DNA of 64,000 nt from Rhizomys pruinosus (Eukaryota > Chordata > Mammalia > Rodentia > Spalacidae), in contig VZQC01011939.1 of assembly GCA_009823505.1 (NCBI GenBank), forward strand, positions 704,196 through 768,195. The letters are read 5' to 3'. The position numbers were made by a program, and so were the translations under genes. How positions within the stretch are numbered: position 1 is the stretch's first letter; the number at the start of each line of letters is the position of its first letter. Under the pieces are notes generated by a model. That model was not told where the DNA came from, did not search any database, and saw only the letters and a program-made list of their open reading frames with translations. Positions 59,126 to 63,660 of the stretch are shown here, one piece after another.

Positions 59126-62100
59126 TGCCAGGCTTGGTGGCACACACCTTTAATCCAGCACTCGGGAGGCAGAGGCAGACGGATCTTTGTTCAAAGCCAG
59201 CCTGGTTTACATAGTGAGTTCCAGGACATCTGGAGCTACAGGGAGACGCTGTCTCAAAAAGCCCAAAAACTAAAAAATAAAAATTAATTAATTTAATTAA
59301 ATAAATAAAAATTAATTAAAATATTGAATAAAAAAGACTTGTATTCACTAGGAATGACTGATGTGCTCCCTGTTCCTGTCACATAAAATAGGAAAAAAAA
59401 ACTTATTTATTCAGTGATCCAGATTTTTATTGAAAGCCAATGCTTTTTACTGTTGTTTGTTTCCAACAGGGTCTCCCTGAAGACCCAGCTGGCCAGGAAC
59501 TCACTCTGTAGACCAGGCTGGCCTTTAACTCACAGAGACCCGCCTGCCTCTGCCTCCTGAGTGCTAGGATTAAAGGCATGCGCCACCACGCCCAGCTTAA
59601 AAAGTATTCTTAGCCACCATGTGGGTGCTGGGAATTGAACCTGGGTCCTTTGCAAGACCAGTCGGCGCTCTTAACCCCTGAGTCATCTCTCCAGCCCCAC
59701 GTCTCTTGTAAAAAAAACTTTTTTTCCCTTTGTGGTTCTGGAGATGAAATCTAGGCCTTTGCAATCCAGGCAAGTTGGCAGGTACTCTACCCTTGAGCCG
59801 TACTGCAGCCCCTCACTGAGGGATTCTAGGCACAGGCTCCACCACTGAGCCACACCCCAACTGGACCTTTATGGTTAGTGAGGGTGGCAGGTGCTGTTTT
59901 GAGCCTGAGCATGTGGTGGTGAATGTGAGAGGGTCTGGCTTAACTGTGCTCCAGAACCAAGGCTTCTGACCAGCCTTGGGCTTCAGTGTGGTTGGCTTAG
60001 AGTGGGCTGGGTCCTATTTGGGGGGAGGTGTTCCACCTGGGGTAGGGACACTTCTCTGCAAGGTCACTCTGACCTAGCATTTGTCTGGTGAGATGTTCTA
60101 AGATAGATGTCCTTTCTCTTTCCTCTAGTGACCAGCAAAACCAGTAATATCCGCGCTAACTTTGAAAACCTGGCAAAGGAGCGGGAACAGGAAGACAGGC
60201 GGAAGGCGGAAGCAGAGCGAGCACAGCGGATGGCCAAGGAAAGACAGGAGCAGGAGGAGGCCCGCAGGGAGCTGGAAGTGAGTCGGTGCTGTCGGGGCAG
60301 CTGATGAGCTTAGGGGGTCTCCCAAGCTGGGGCCTGGCCTCGTTCTTTCTGTTTTATTACTGGGGTGTGCCCCAGGGCCTCGTACATGTGGGACAATGAT
60401 CTGTCACTGAGCTACAGCCCTGGGCTTAAGCTTAGAGCAATCCTCCTGCCTCAGCCTCCCAAGTGCTGGCATTATAAACACGCTGTACTGTGCTTGGCCA
60501 GGGCTGAGTCCCCCAGAGCCCAGCTGCCTTTCTCGGAGCCTGCAGGAGGTGCACCACGAGGAAGCCACAGTCTTCTGTCACTCTGGCCACCACAAGAGGG
60601 TTGAGGGAGGAGGGCAAGGGGGAGGTGTCCTTCTCAAAGCTTCTACTATTTACATTGACCACTAAGAAGAGTTTCCTTACCCCCAGCTGGATTCAGGAGG
60701 GGCTGGGAGGGGCGCCCACTCCTGCAGTCGTGCCGATGACTTGAGCTAGTAGGGTTTGGCCACCCATCACCTAGGTACCTGGAGGGGTCGCCCCCTTTCC
60801 ATGGCCCATGGTCACGTGTATGGTGGAGGTGCTCGCTAGGGCAGTCGGAAAGTACAGTCCTTTATAACTCAGACAAGAGGAGACATGACCCAGCGTTAGG
60901 AGCCCGATGCCCAGGATTCCTGAGAGGTCACCAGCTGCAGCTCTGGGGCCTCGGGTGGGTTCCTGGCATTTAGCTTCACCAGGCCTCCTGAGTTCCTTGG
61001 CTCATGGCCCCCCTCCCCACACCTCACTTTCTGCTTCCTTGTCATGTGTCCTCCCTGTCCCTCTCCTCCAATCCACAGCCTGGAGTGGTCGCCCACAAAG
61101 AGCCCTGAGCCATGCCACTCTGACGGTGCCCCACCTTAGTGTCCTGTCACAGCACTCAGGGACCAGAATGTCACCTTAAGGGGACACAGTTTGTCAACAG
61201 CAGCCCAGATGTCAGGTGCAGAATAGGCCACCCACTCAAAGGTCCCCAGAACTCTCAGTCGTGCTGCTCAGTGTCCCCATAACCACACAGCTTAGTGTGT
61301 CTTTCCTTGTGGTCCCATGGGCTACTGCATCCTGGGAGTACTGGGGTGCTGACCTTCACCTCAAAGGCACCTGGCCCTTACCCTGGTGCTCTCTGCTCTC
61401 CTGACAGGCAGCGTGCTCCCCGCCCTGGCACTTCCCTATTGTGACGCACTGTCTCTGTTGAGGCAGATGTGACCTCCTAGGCTGACCTGGTAACCTTGTG
61501 CTTGCTGTCTTCTGTCGCAGGAGCAAGCCAGAACCATGAAGCAGACACCCCCTGCGTCCCCCAGTCCTCAGCCGGCTGAGGAGAGACTGCCCTCCAGCCC
61601 TGTCTATGAGGTGGGTGGCCTGTTGGCCAGTTGGAGTTACTGCCTGAGACCAGCTTCCTTTACCCTGCTGGGCAGTGCCAGCTCAGGCTTCACGGTGCTC
61701 AGGCTTCACGGTGCTCAGGCTTCACGGTGCTCAGGCTTCACGGTGCTCAGGCTTCACGGTGCTCAGGCTTCACGGTGCTCAGGCTTCACGGTGCTCAGGC
61801 TTCACGGTGCTCAGGCTTCACGGTGCTCAGGCTTCACGGTGCTCAGCCTTGTGCCCATTGGAGTGTAGTGGCACAGTGGAGTGCTGGGTGTGGGCCACGC
61901 TCCGCTTTGGAGACTAGTTGGAGGGACACCTAGGCTGGCTGCCCGACCTCGTAGCCACATCAGTGTGCCTGTCTTTCCCGAGTCTCCTGGAGGTCAGTGG
62001 AGGTCAGTGGAGGTTGTGCGCTCAGATGGCCTGGTTGTACCAGCTGGCTTCCGGGCACCCAGGAACCTTGTTCTCCTCAGTCCTGGGATTCCACTCCTGA

Positions 62101-63660
62101 CCCCTCCGCTCCCCCTCAGCCTCGTGAGCACCCTGTTTTCTGATCTCTGCAGCCCCTCACGTGTGGTACCCCTTGTTCTCTGCGGCTCCTCACGTGTGGC
62201 ACCCCTGTTCTCTAGTCTCTGCGGCTCCTCACGTGTGGCACCCCTGTTCTCTAGTCTCTGTGGTCCCTCACGTGTGGCACCCCCGAGGTCTTGCCTCATC
62301 CCTGCTCACTGAGCTGCCTGCCTGGCATCTCCCACCCTCTCCCTGGACCTGAGGCTCCCTCACTGAAATGAGCCCCTCTGTCCATAACCATGTCCTTCAG
62401 GCCCCAGCTCGGCCCCACACCATGGGCCTGGCTACACTACCTGCCCTTCCTGGGTTCTGGTAGGATGTGGTGAAGGTGGTGGCCCAGGCCTCTCCACCAC
62501 CAGGCTCCCTTCTGTTTCCTGCCGCATCTCCTATGTGGCAGCTTCCCCACCAGACTCTAGAAGTGGCCTTGTAGCTAGTGACCATCCAACAGACTAGACC
62601 AAGCTGCTCTGTGCAGCCAGAGTTCTGCTGGGCCAGCGAACGGATACTGGCTGCTTGGTGATGAGGCTGGTGACAGTCAGCACTGTTTCCATGAGGGCAG
62701 GCACGTGGGTCCTGTGATTGGCAGCTCTGTTGGGACTGTGAGATGGGGGAAGGGACCTGAGGTGCCGTGGAACTCCCAAGTGATAGCCCATCGAAGAGGG
62801 AAGCCGGAACTGGAGCTTGAGGCCAAACCTAGAGTAGACGCAGTGCAGGAGGCTGCTGCCTGCTTCTGCTGGGATTAAAGGCATGGGCCACCATACCCGG
62901 CATTCAGCTATTTTTCTTCTACAGCTCAGGCCCACCTACCCGGAGTGGCACTGCTTATAGTAGGCTGGGCTCTTCATCAATTAGCAATCGAAAAAATGCC
63001 CACAGGCCAGGTCATAGGCATGGTCACAGGCATGGTCACAGACATGGTCACAGGCATGGTCACAGGCATGGTCACAGGCATAGTCACAGCATGGTCACAG
63101 GCCAGGCTGACGCGGAGGAAATCCCTCCTTTGAGCTCCCTCTTCCCAGGCTGTCTAGGTTTGTGTCAAGATGACAGACACTTAGCAGCACAGTGGGAAGG
63201 GTCCCGGCCTCGCCGGAGCCAGGAACTGGCTGTCAGTGCTGCGACTCTGCTTGGCTCCGGCATCTTGTCAGAAGGGATCCCTGTCTGTCATCGCCCTGTC
63301 TTATCCTGTGGTCCCCAGTGTCTGTCCTGGATGTGGGTTTCTTCCTGGGCTTCCTGGCAGCTGGCCCTCCTGGTCCCGCCCTCCACAGGAAGCTGGCTCC
63401 CTTGTGCCTACTCCCAACACATGGTTGCTATTCCTGCCTTGCATGACGACAGCGTGAGACGTGTCTCTCTGTTCCTCCCCAGGACGCAGCCCCACTCAAG
63501 GCAGAGCCCAGCTACCGAGGCCCCTCGGATGCAAGTGAGCCTGAGTCTGTGTACAGCACCGAGGCTGCCGGGGTCCCTGAGGCGGCCAGCCAACAGGGCC
63601 TGGCCTATGCCTCGGAGCCTGTCTACGAGACCACTGACATCCCAGGCCACTACCAAGCAG
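21630..63660 (+). CDS. Cttn: Cortactin (Cttn), spliced CDS, residues 1-481 of about 550; 3' end outside window
   Basis: Cortactin is a cytoplasmic and cortical actin regulator that activates and stabilises Arp2/3 branch points in lamellipodia, podosomes and endocytic sites. Joined exons are 21630-21716, 22144-22217, 25245-25374, 30115-30225, 31467-31521, 34535-34645, 38893-39003, 46628-46738, 48146-48256, 49643-49698, 52060-52129, 60129-60277, 61521-61610 and 63483-63660; they give one open frame of 481 codons plus one base. Domains in order: N-terminal acidic region with DDW at 20-22; 6.5 cortactin repeats from about residue 80 to 319, each with a GFGGK(F/Y)G core and an SAVGF(E/D)Y-type second half; a charged helical segment (about 340-400); a Pro/Ser/Thr/Tyr-rich linker with Ser405-Pro, Ser418-Pro, Tyr421 and Tyr470. 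The SH3 domain should follow in exons beyond the window. Duplicate exon copies at 40557, 45695 and 56568 are left out as probable assembly artefacts. Identification is by recall of the family sequence, not by a search. Confidence 0.97.
21717..22143 (+). repeat. Intron 3, largely a degenerate ~20-bp tandem repeat
   Basis: From about 21790 to 22135 the 427-bp intron is mostly a diverged repeat around ACTAGTTAGGGCTCAGGGTA, with variants GTTAAGGCA and GTGTAGGGT. About 17 copies would fit. Only the splice sites and about 70 bp at the 5' end look non-repetitive. The acceptor is CTCTTTGCAG. Confidence 0.75.
22144..22217 (+). CDS. Cttn: Cttn exon 4: residues 30-53 plus part of 54
   Basis: This encodes [16 protein letters not shown] and the following residues to HQEHI, the rest of the acidic Arp2/3-binding region, and ends with two bases of the Asn54 codon (phase 2). 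The donor AA|GTAAGT is strong. Length is 74 nt. Confidence 0.95.
23091..24142 (+). repeat. 61-bp minisatellite, about 17 copies
   Basis: The head-to-tail unit contains GAGGCCCTGTC, GGTTAGCAGATCGCTAGG, CTCTCAGCATCC and GCCATGTCCCTGT. Adjacent units differ by a few substitutions and a 4-6 bp deletion (the 'CACCCCATG' variant) that recurs in alternating units, suggesting higher-order spread. It lies wholly inside intron 4. Confidence 0.9.
24662..24840 (+). mobile_element. B1 with a partly doubled head
   Basis: GAGCCGGGCGTGGTGGCACA then a second GTGGTGGAGCACGCC start, a normal body and a poly-A tail. A diverged minus-strand B1 lies before it (24540-24650). Confidence 0.8.
25245..25374 (+). CDS. 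Cttn: Cttn exon 5: residues 54-97, first half of repeat 1; GC donor
   Basis: The exon starts with the last base of Asn54 and encodes [10 protein letters not shown] to DRMDK97 (130 nt, ends phase 0). Repeat 1 begins near residue 80 with [17 protein letters not shown]. The donor is AAG|GCAAGT, a GC 5' splice site whose other bases match U1 perfectly, as is usual for GC-AG introns. Confidence 0.95.
25405..25603 (+). repeat. 30-bp minisatellite just after exon 5
   Basis: About six and a half copies of a unit around GTGGACACGTGGCGTGGGAA plus CAGTGCCATG. It starts about 30 bp after the GC donor of intron 5. The 30-bp period is divisible by three, so it stays open in several frames and creates spurious ORFs. 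Confidence 0.85.
25604..26035 (-). mobile_element. B2 and B1, minus strand
   Basis: B2 at 25604-25880, with a long T/TTTA run and the doubled GGAACTGGAGTTCTCC segment, then B1 at 25886-26035. Confidence 0.9.
26036..27033. other. Unique intron 5 sequence
   Basis: About 1 kb without a recognisable SINE, tandem repeat or exon. Base composition is moderate. I see no conserved motif that I can name. Confidence 0.5.
27034..28238 (+). repeat. 40-bp minisatellite split by a B2-B1 insertion
   Basis: The unit contains GGATCCTATGCTCGTTCTAA followed by GAGGTCTGGAGGGCCGTGCT (40 bp, with a BamHI-like GGATCC in each). There are about 8 copies at 27034-27352 and about 13 at 27725-28238. The right block more often has GGGGGG where the left has GGAGGG. 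A composite SINE at 27353-27724 separates the blocks. Confidence 0.9.
27353..27724 (+). mobile_element. Composite B2 + B1 SINE inside the 40-bp array
   Basis: B2 occupies 27353 to about 27566, with a tRNA-like head containing GAGATGGCCGAGCGG and GGTTCGATCCCC. B1 follows at 27567-27724, in the same orientation with a poly-A tail. The array word AGAAGTCTGGAGGG occurs just before the B2 and just after the B1 tail and appears to be one target-site duplication around the pair. Confidence 0.85.
28239..28620 (-). mobile_element. Rodent interspersed repeat, L1 3'-end-like
   Basis: This is a familiar rodent repeat with the words GTGAATAAACCCTTTCCTCC and GTTACAGCAGTTGAAAGCC near its end. A related piece in the opposite orientation lies at 11886-12065 (GTCCTAGTTAGCTTCTGGTG). 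I recall such sequences as rodent L1-related 3' ends but cannot assign the subfamily; orientation is tentative. Confidence 0.45.
28770..29122 (-). mobile_element. B2 and B1, minus strand
   Basis: B2 at 28770-28968 and B1 at 28976-29122. Confidence 0.9.
29123..29720. other. Possible unclassified interspersed repeat
   Basis: Starts with T-rich sequence as a poly-A complement would, then about 550 bp that I cannot assign. It could be a minus-strand retroelement or processed sequence. Confidence 0.3.
29742..29884 (-). mobile_element. B1 SINE
   Basis: GAGATAGGGTCTTCCTGTAG to CACCATGCCTGGC. Confidence 0.88.
30115..30225 (+). CDS. Cttn: Cttn exon 6: residues 98-134, end of repeat 1 and start of repeat 2
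   Basis: The acceptor is CTCTGTTCCAG and the exon is 111 nt, phase 0 to 0. It encodes [17 protein letters not shown], then [20 protein letters not shown]. The donor CAG|GTGAGT is strong. The exon boundary falls mid-repeat, unlike exons 8-11. Confidence 0.96.
30226..30824 (+). other. Cttn: Intron 6, 5' part, unique
   Basis: No repeat or exon recognised. Confidence 0.5.
30825..31425. mobile_element. B1-like (+), ID-like (+) and B1 (-)
   Basis: Diverged B1-like at 30830-30950, ID-like at 30955-31060, and a full minus-strand B1 at 31263-31425 just before exon 7. Confidence 0.7.
31467..31521 (+). CDS. Cttn: Cttn exon 7: residues 135-152, second half of repeat 2
   Basis: 55 nt encode [18 protein letters not shown] plus one base of Asp153. 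The acceptor is TTCTCCTGTAG and the donor is AAAG|GTGAGG. The exon moves the frame to phase 1, which is kept through exons 8-11. Confidence 0.95.
31945..31990. repeat. Perfect 15-bp inverted repeat
   Basis: The left arm TGTGATCTATACTAG (31945-31959) is exactly complementary to the right arm at 31976-31990, with a 16-nt loop. In RNA it would form a stable hairpin. Confidence 0.8.
32459..32846 (+). repeat. GGT/GGTGGTC-rich low-complexity tract
   Basis: About 390 bp of (GGT)n with interspersed GTC, GAT and CTT triplets. The pattern GGTCGTGGT plus GGGATGGTGATGGTCGTGG recurs as a larger unit. All three frames stay open on both strands (poly-Val/Gly, poly-His/Pro), so ORFs here are spurious. Confidence 0.9.
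32940..33670 (-). mobile_element. Two old B1-like elements, a B1 and a B2, minus strand
   Basis: B1-like at 32950-33060 and 33085-33235, B1 at 33283-33445, B2 at 33446-33670. Duplicated block A begins within this B2. Confidence 0.8.
33820..34475. mobile_element. B1 (-), B1 (+) and B2 (+)
   Basis: B1 minus at 33820-33935, B1 plus at 34050-34200, B2 plus at 34249-34475. Noisy copies lie at about 39800-40500. Confidence 0.82.
34535..34645 (+). CDS. Cttn: Cttn exon 8: cortactin repeat 3 (residues 153-189)
   Basis: 111 nt, phase 1 to 1. It encodes [19 protein letters not shown] and [18 protein letters not shown], one complete repeat. The acceptor is CTCCTCAG and the donor is CAAG|GTGAGG. The same exon and its flanks occur again without change at 40557-40667. 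Confidence 0.97.
34830..35050 (-). mobile_element. B1-like element with inserted 3' piece of B2
   Basis: A B2 tail piece (about 34955-35035) sits between two GCCTAGTTTTT words at the end of a B1-like element, which look like a target-site duplication of a truncated insertion. Confidence 0.55.
35230..35615 (-). mobile_element. B2 and B1, minus strand
   Basis: B2 at 35230-35435 and B1 at 35455-35615. Confidence 0.87.
35754..36202 (+). repeat. 55-bp minisatellite in intron 8, about 8 copies
   Basis: The unit contains CAGTCACCTTTATGTGGGTC, CTCATCATTGAGCTCGGAAC and CCTGGGCTTCTGTGG. A diverged, indel-rich version is at about 41790-42260 in the duplicated block. Confidence 0.85.
36500..36800. mobile_element. 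B2 (-) and ID (+)
   Basis: A diverged B2 at 36500-36672 and an ID-like element (GGGTATAGTTCAGTGGTAGA) at 36730-36800. Confidence 0.7.
36801..37395 (+). mobile_element. Unique stretch, B1 and (CA)n
   Basis: 36801-37077 looks unique, then B1 plus at 37078-37205 and CA repeats at 37340-37395. Confidence 0.75.
37871..37905. other. Poly-T run ending in an N: assembly gap
   Basis: 34 T followed by one N at 37905, then a minisatellite. The duplicated block carries extra sequence here (about 44060-44390): another poly-T, a B1 on the minus strand and more minisatellite units. That suggests the real intron has several hundred more bases at this point. Confidence 0.8.
37906..38250 (+). repeat. ~31-33-bp minisatellite in intron 8
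   Basis: About ten units of CAGAGAACAGCTCACAGGAG followed by a variable TGTGTGTGTAGG. Unit length varies with the TG count. It derives from the TG-rich part of a B3 SINE, whose remainder follows at 38250-38335. The copy at 44380-45010 has about twice as many units. Confidence 0.85.
38372..38870. mobile_element. B1 (+), B2-like (-) and B3 (-)
   Basis: B1 at 38372-38520, a B2-like piece at 38545-38675, and (TG)n at 38714-38741 joined to a B3 end at 38743-38870, just before exon 9. Confidence 0.75.
38893..39003 (+). CDS. Cttn: Cttn exon 9: cortactin repeat 4 (residues 190-226)
   Basis: 111 nt, phase 1. It encodes [19 protein letters not shown] and [18 protein letters not shown]. The acceptor is TTCCTTCAG and the donor is AGAG|GTACCT. 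A second identical copy is at 45695-45805. Confidence 0.97.
39056..39512 (+). repeat. 55-bp minisatellite 50 bp after exon 9, running into an N
   Basis: About eight nearly identical units containing CAGAAGCCGGCCGTGCGTCC, CCCCAGCCCTGGACGTGGCC and TCGCTGTCTTGTAGT. The array is cut by the N at 39513. The second copy of the array (45885-46325) is complete and runs into unique sequence leading to exon 10. Confidence 0.9.
39513..39513. other. Single N: assembly gap and start of duplicated block A
   Basis: Sequence left of the N is the 55-bp minisatellite. Sequence right of it restarts inside the B2 SINE already seen at about 33534. An abrupt jump back by 6 kb at an N is a join between unmerged contigs. 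Confidence 0.85.
40557..40667 (+). CDS. Cttn: Duplicate copy of Cttn exon 8 (probable assembly artefact)
   Basis: Identical to 34535-34645, including splice sites and about 330 bp of flank. If real, it would add one 37-residue repeat in frame. Identity here beside indel-rich flanks argues for the same locus assembled twice. Confidence 0.8.
45695..45805 (+). CDS. Cttn: Duplicate copy of Cttn exon 9 (probable assembly artefact)
   Basis: Identical to 38893-39003 with the same acceptor and donor. Because this copy continues into exon 10 without a gap, it may be the better-placed of the two, the first copy being redundant. Confidence 0.8.
46628..46738 (+). CDS. Cttn: Cttn exon 10: cortactin repeat 5 (residues 227-263)
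   Basis: 111 nt, phase 1. It encodes [19 protein letters not shown] and [18 protein letters not shown], the most diverged of the repeats. The acceptor GTGCACGTAG has a poor polypyrimidine tract, which fits an exon known in human to be skipped together with exon 11 (isoform SV2). The donor is AGAG|GTACTT. Confidence 0.96.
46741..47300 (+). repeat. C-rich low-complexity repeat directly after exon 10
   Basis: About 560 bp built from CCCCCGCTACCCCCATCCCC-like words with variable C runs. It begins within 5 bases of the exon 10 donor. The many C-run length changes may partly be sequencing error. The reverse strand is rich in G4-type G runs. Confidence 0.85.
47301..48145 (+). other. Cttn: Rest of intron 10, unique
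   Basis: No SINE or exon seen in about 850 bp, except a short ID-like trace near 47620-47690. The acceptor at 48144-48145 follows GTGGCTCTCCAG. Confidence 0.5.
48146..48256 (+). CDS. Cttn: Cttn exon 11: cortactin repeat 6 (residues 264-300), GC donor
   Basis: 111 nt, phase 1. It encodes [19 protein letters not shown] and [18 protein letters not shown]. The phase-1 boundary forces the exon to end at AAG, and the next bases are GCACAG, so the intron starts with GC, not GT; no GT lies close by. In human this is the exon absent from the SV1 splice isoform. A weak donor fits a cassette exon. Confidence 0.95.
48257..49642 (+). other. Cttn: Intron 11
   Basis: 48257-48955 and 49020-49310 show no repeat or exon that I recognise. 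There is a T-rich run at 48958-48977 and a 29-bp minisatellite at 49315-49590. The acceptor follows GCCGTCTTTCAG. Confidence 0.6.
49315..49590 (+). repeat. 29-bp minisatellite upstream of exon 12
   Basis: About nine and a half units of GTGGGCTTTCCTGCGCTTTG plus TGGACCCTC. The period of 29 is not divisible by three, so each reading frame cycles through all three phases (a 29-residue period) and all three stay open. This gives misleading repeat-rich ORFs. Confidence 0.85.
49643..49698 (+). CDS. Cttn: Cttn exon 12: half repeat 6.5 (residues 301-319)
   Basis: 56 nt encode the rest of Asp301 and [18 protein letters not shown]319, ending phase 0. This is the half repeat closing the actin-binding array. 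The donor is AAG|GTGAGG. Confidence 0.95.
49828..50205 (+). mobile_element. B2 followed by B1
   Basis: B2 at 49828-50030 with poly-A, then B1 at 50056-50205, same strand. Confidence 0.9.
51735..51830 (+). repeat. 20-bp tandem repeat, about 5 copies
   Basis: The unit is GTAGCCAGCGCCTGCAGGAG with one GTTGG variant. The second copy at about 56220-56330 is scrambled by indels. Confidence 0.85.
52060..52129 (+). CDS. Cttn: Cttn exon 13: residues 320-342 plus part of 343
   Basis: 70 nt encode [20 protein letters not shown] and VEA plus one base of Val343. It follows the repeats and starts the region linking to the helix. The donor is GCTG|GTGAGT (phase 1). An identical copy is at 56568-56637. Confidence 0.95.
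52645..52800 (+). mobile_element. Diverged B1-like element
   Basis: GGCGCACACCTGTAATCTC to GAGACTGTCTCAAAG. Confidence 0.7.
52979..53110 (+). repeat. 33-bp minisatellite, about 4 copies
   Basis: The unit contains GGAATGGACACGGGGGCCAG and GGGAGGGGGCACG. The second copy of the locus at 57543-57800 has about eight, partly garbled, units. Confidence 0.85.
53400..53765 (-). mobile_element. Two B1-type elements, minus strand
   Basis: A diverged one at 53400-53545 and one at 53605-53765. Confidence 0.75.
53948..54315 (+). mobile_element. B2 followed by B1
   Basis: B2 at 53948-54155 with a CA/A tail, B1 at 54165-54315. Confidence 0.9.
54383..54417. repeat. (GT)n microsatellite at the gap edge
   Basis: An uninterrupted GT run of about 35 bp just before the N at 54423. 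Confidence 0.9.
54423..54423. other. Single N: assembly gap and start of duplicated block B
   Basis: Left of the N is a (GT)n run inside intron 13. Right of it the sequence restarts at TCATACACTTAAATAAAATA, the B2 tail seen at about 50004 in intron 12. Confidence 0.85.
54424..59100 (+). other. Duplicated block B: second copy of about 50004-54310 with exon 13
   Basis: Order and content follow 50004-54310. 54833-55495 matches 50373-51035 almost base for base at a constant offset of 4460, and 56470-56760 matches 51960-52250. Patches such as 54470-54830, 56150-56420 and 57190-59100 carry dense small indels and some scrambled bases. After about 59100 it passes into sequence not seen before, leading to exon 14. 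Confidence 0.85.
56568..56637 (+). CDS. Cttn: Duplicate copy of Cttn exon 13 (probable assembly artefact)
   Basis: Identical to 52060-52129 with the same splice sites. At 70 nt it is not a multiple of three, so using both copies in one transcript would shift the frame before exon 14. This favours an artefact over a real exon duplication. Confidence 0.85.
59128..59275 (+). mobile_element. B1 SINE, clean sequence after duplicated block B
   Basis: GGCTTGGTGGCACACACC to CTCAAAAAGCCC; this copy has no counterpart before 54422. Confidence 0.85.
59460..59700 (-). mobile_element. B2 (5' part) joined to B1, minus strand
   Basis: B1 at 59460-59598 directly followed on the + strand by the B2 head region at 59599-59700; the B2 lacks its 3' part. 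Confidence 0.82.
59720..59880 (-). mobile_element. ID-like SINE remnants
   Basis: GGTACTCTACCCTTGAGCC and CCACTGAGCCACACCCCAAC mark minus-strand ID heads. Confidence 0.5.
59881..60128 (+). other. Cttn: End of intron 13 before exon 14
   Basis: Unique sequence; a pyrimidine-rich run (TGTCCTTTCTCTTTCCTCTAG) leads to the exon 14 acceptor. Confidence 0.6.
60129..60277 (+). CDS. Cttn: Cttn exon 14: residues 343-392, charged helical segment
   Basis: 149 nt. It completes Val343 and encodes [19 protein letters not shown], then a run of Glu/Arg/Lys/Ala/Gln typical of a long charged helix, ending EEARRELE. The acceptor is CTTTCCTCTAG and the donor is GAA|GTGAGT (phase 0). Confidence 0.96.
60278..61520 (+). 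other. Cttn: Intron 14
   Basis: Apart from an ID/B1-like remnant at about 60345-60480, the 1.24 kb looks unique. The acceptor is TTCTGTCGCAG. Confidence 0.55.
60345..60480 (-). mobile_element. ID/B1-like remnant
   Basis: GGGCCTCGTACATGTGGGAC and CTGCCTCAGCCTCCCAAGTG. Confidence 0.5.
61521..61610 (+). CDS. Cttn: Cttn exon 15: residues 393-422, Pro/Ser-rich linker with ERK sites and Tyr421
   Basis: 90 nt, phase 0. It encodes [20 protein letters not shown] and [10 protein letters not shown]. Ser405 and Ser418 are each followed by Pro, as at the known ERK sites, and Tyr421 matches the Src-family site. The donor is GAG|GTGGGT. Confidence 0.96.
61684..61846 (+). repeat. 16-bp tandem repeat, 10 copies
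   Basis: Near-perfect units of CAGGCTTCACGGTGCT about 75 bp after the exon 15 donor. There is no divergence between most units, suggesting recent expansion. Confidence 0.93.
62135..62290 (+). repeat. ~39-bp tandem repeat, about 4 copies
   Basis: Units contain CCTCACGTGTGGCACCCC and TGTTCTCTAGTCTCTGCGG. The first unit is diverged (GGTACCCC). Confidence 0.75.
62845..62920 (-). mobile_element. B1 remnant
   Basis: CTGGGATTAAAGGCATGGGC and CACCATACCCGGC. Confidence 0.7.
63005..63105 (+). repeat. 12-bp tandem repeat, about 8 copies
   Basis: Units of CATGGTCACAGG with a few substitutions and one deletion. Confidence 0.85.
63483..63660 (+). CDS. Cttn: Cttn exon 16: residues 423-481 plus part of 482, tyrosine-rich linker
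   Basis: 178 nt encode [20 protein letters not shown] and following residues to [10 protein letters not shown]481. Tyr446, Tyr464, Tyr470 and Tyr479 lie here; Tyr470 (PVYET) matches a known Src-family site. The donor is CAG|GTACTG after one base of codon 482. The next exon, with the third Src site and the SH3 domain, is not in the window. Confidence 0.95.

Larger units (their letters stand above)
61611..63482 (+). other. Cttn: Intron 15
   Basis: It has three short tandem arrays (61684-61846, about 62150-62290, 63005-63105), a B1 remnant at 62845-62920, and otherwise unique sequence (62300-62840, 63110-63480). The acceptor is TTCCTCCCCAG. Confidence 0.6.
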
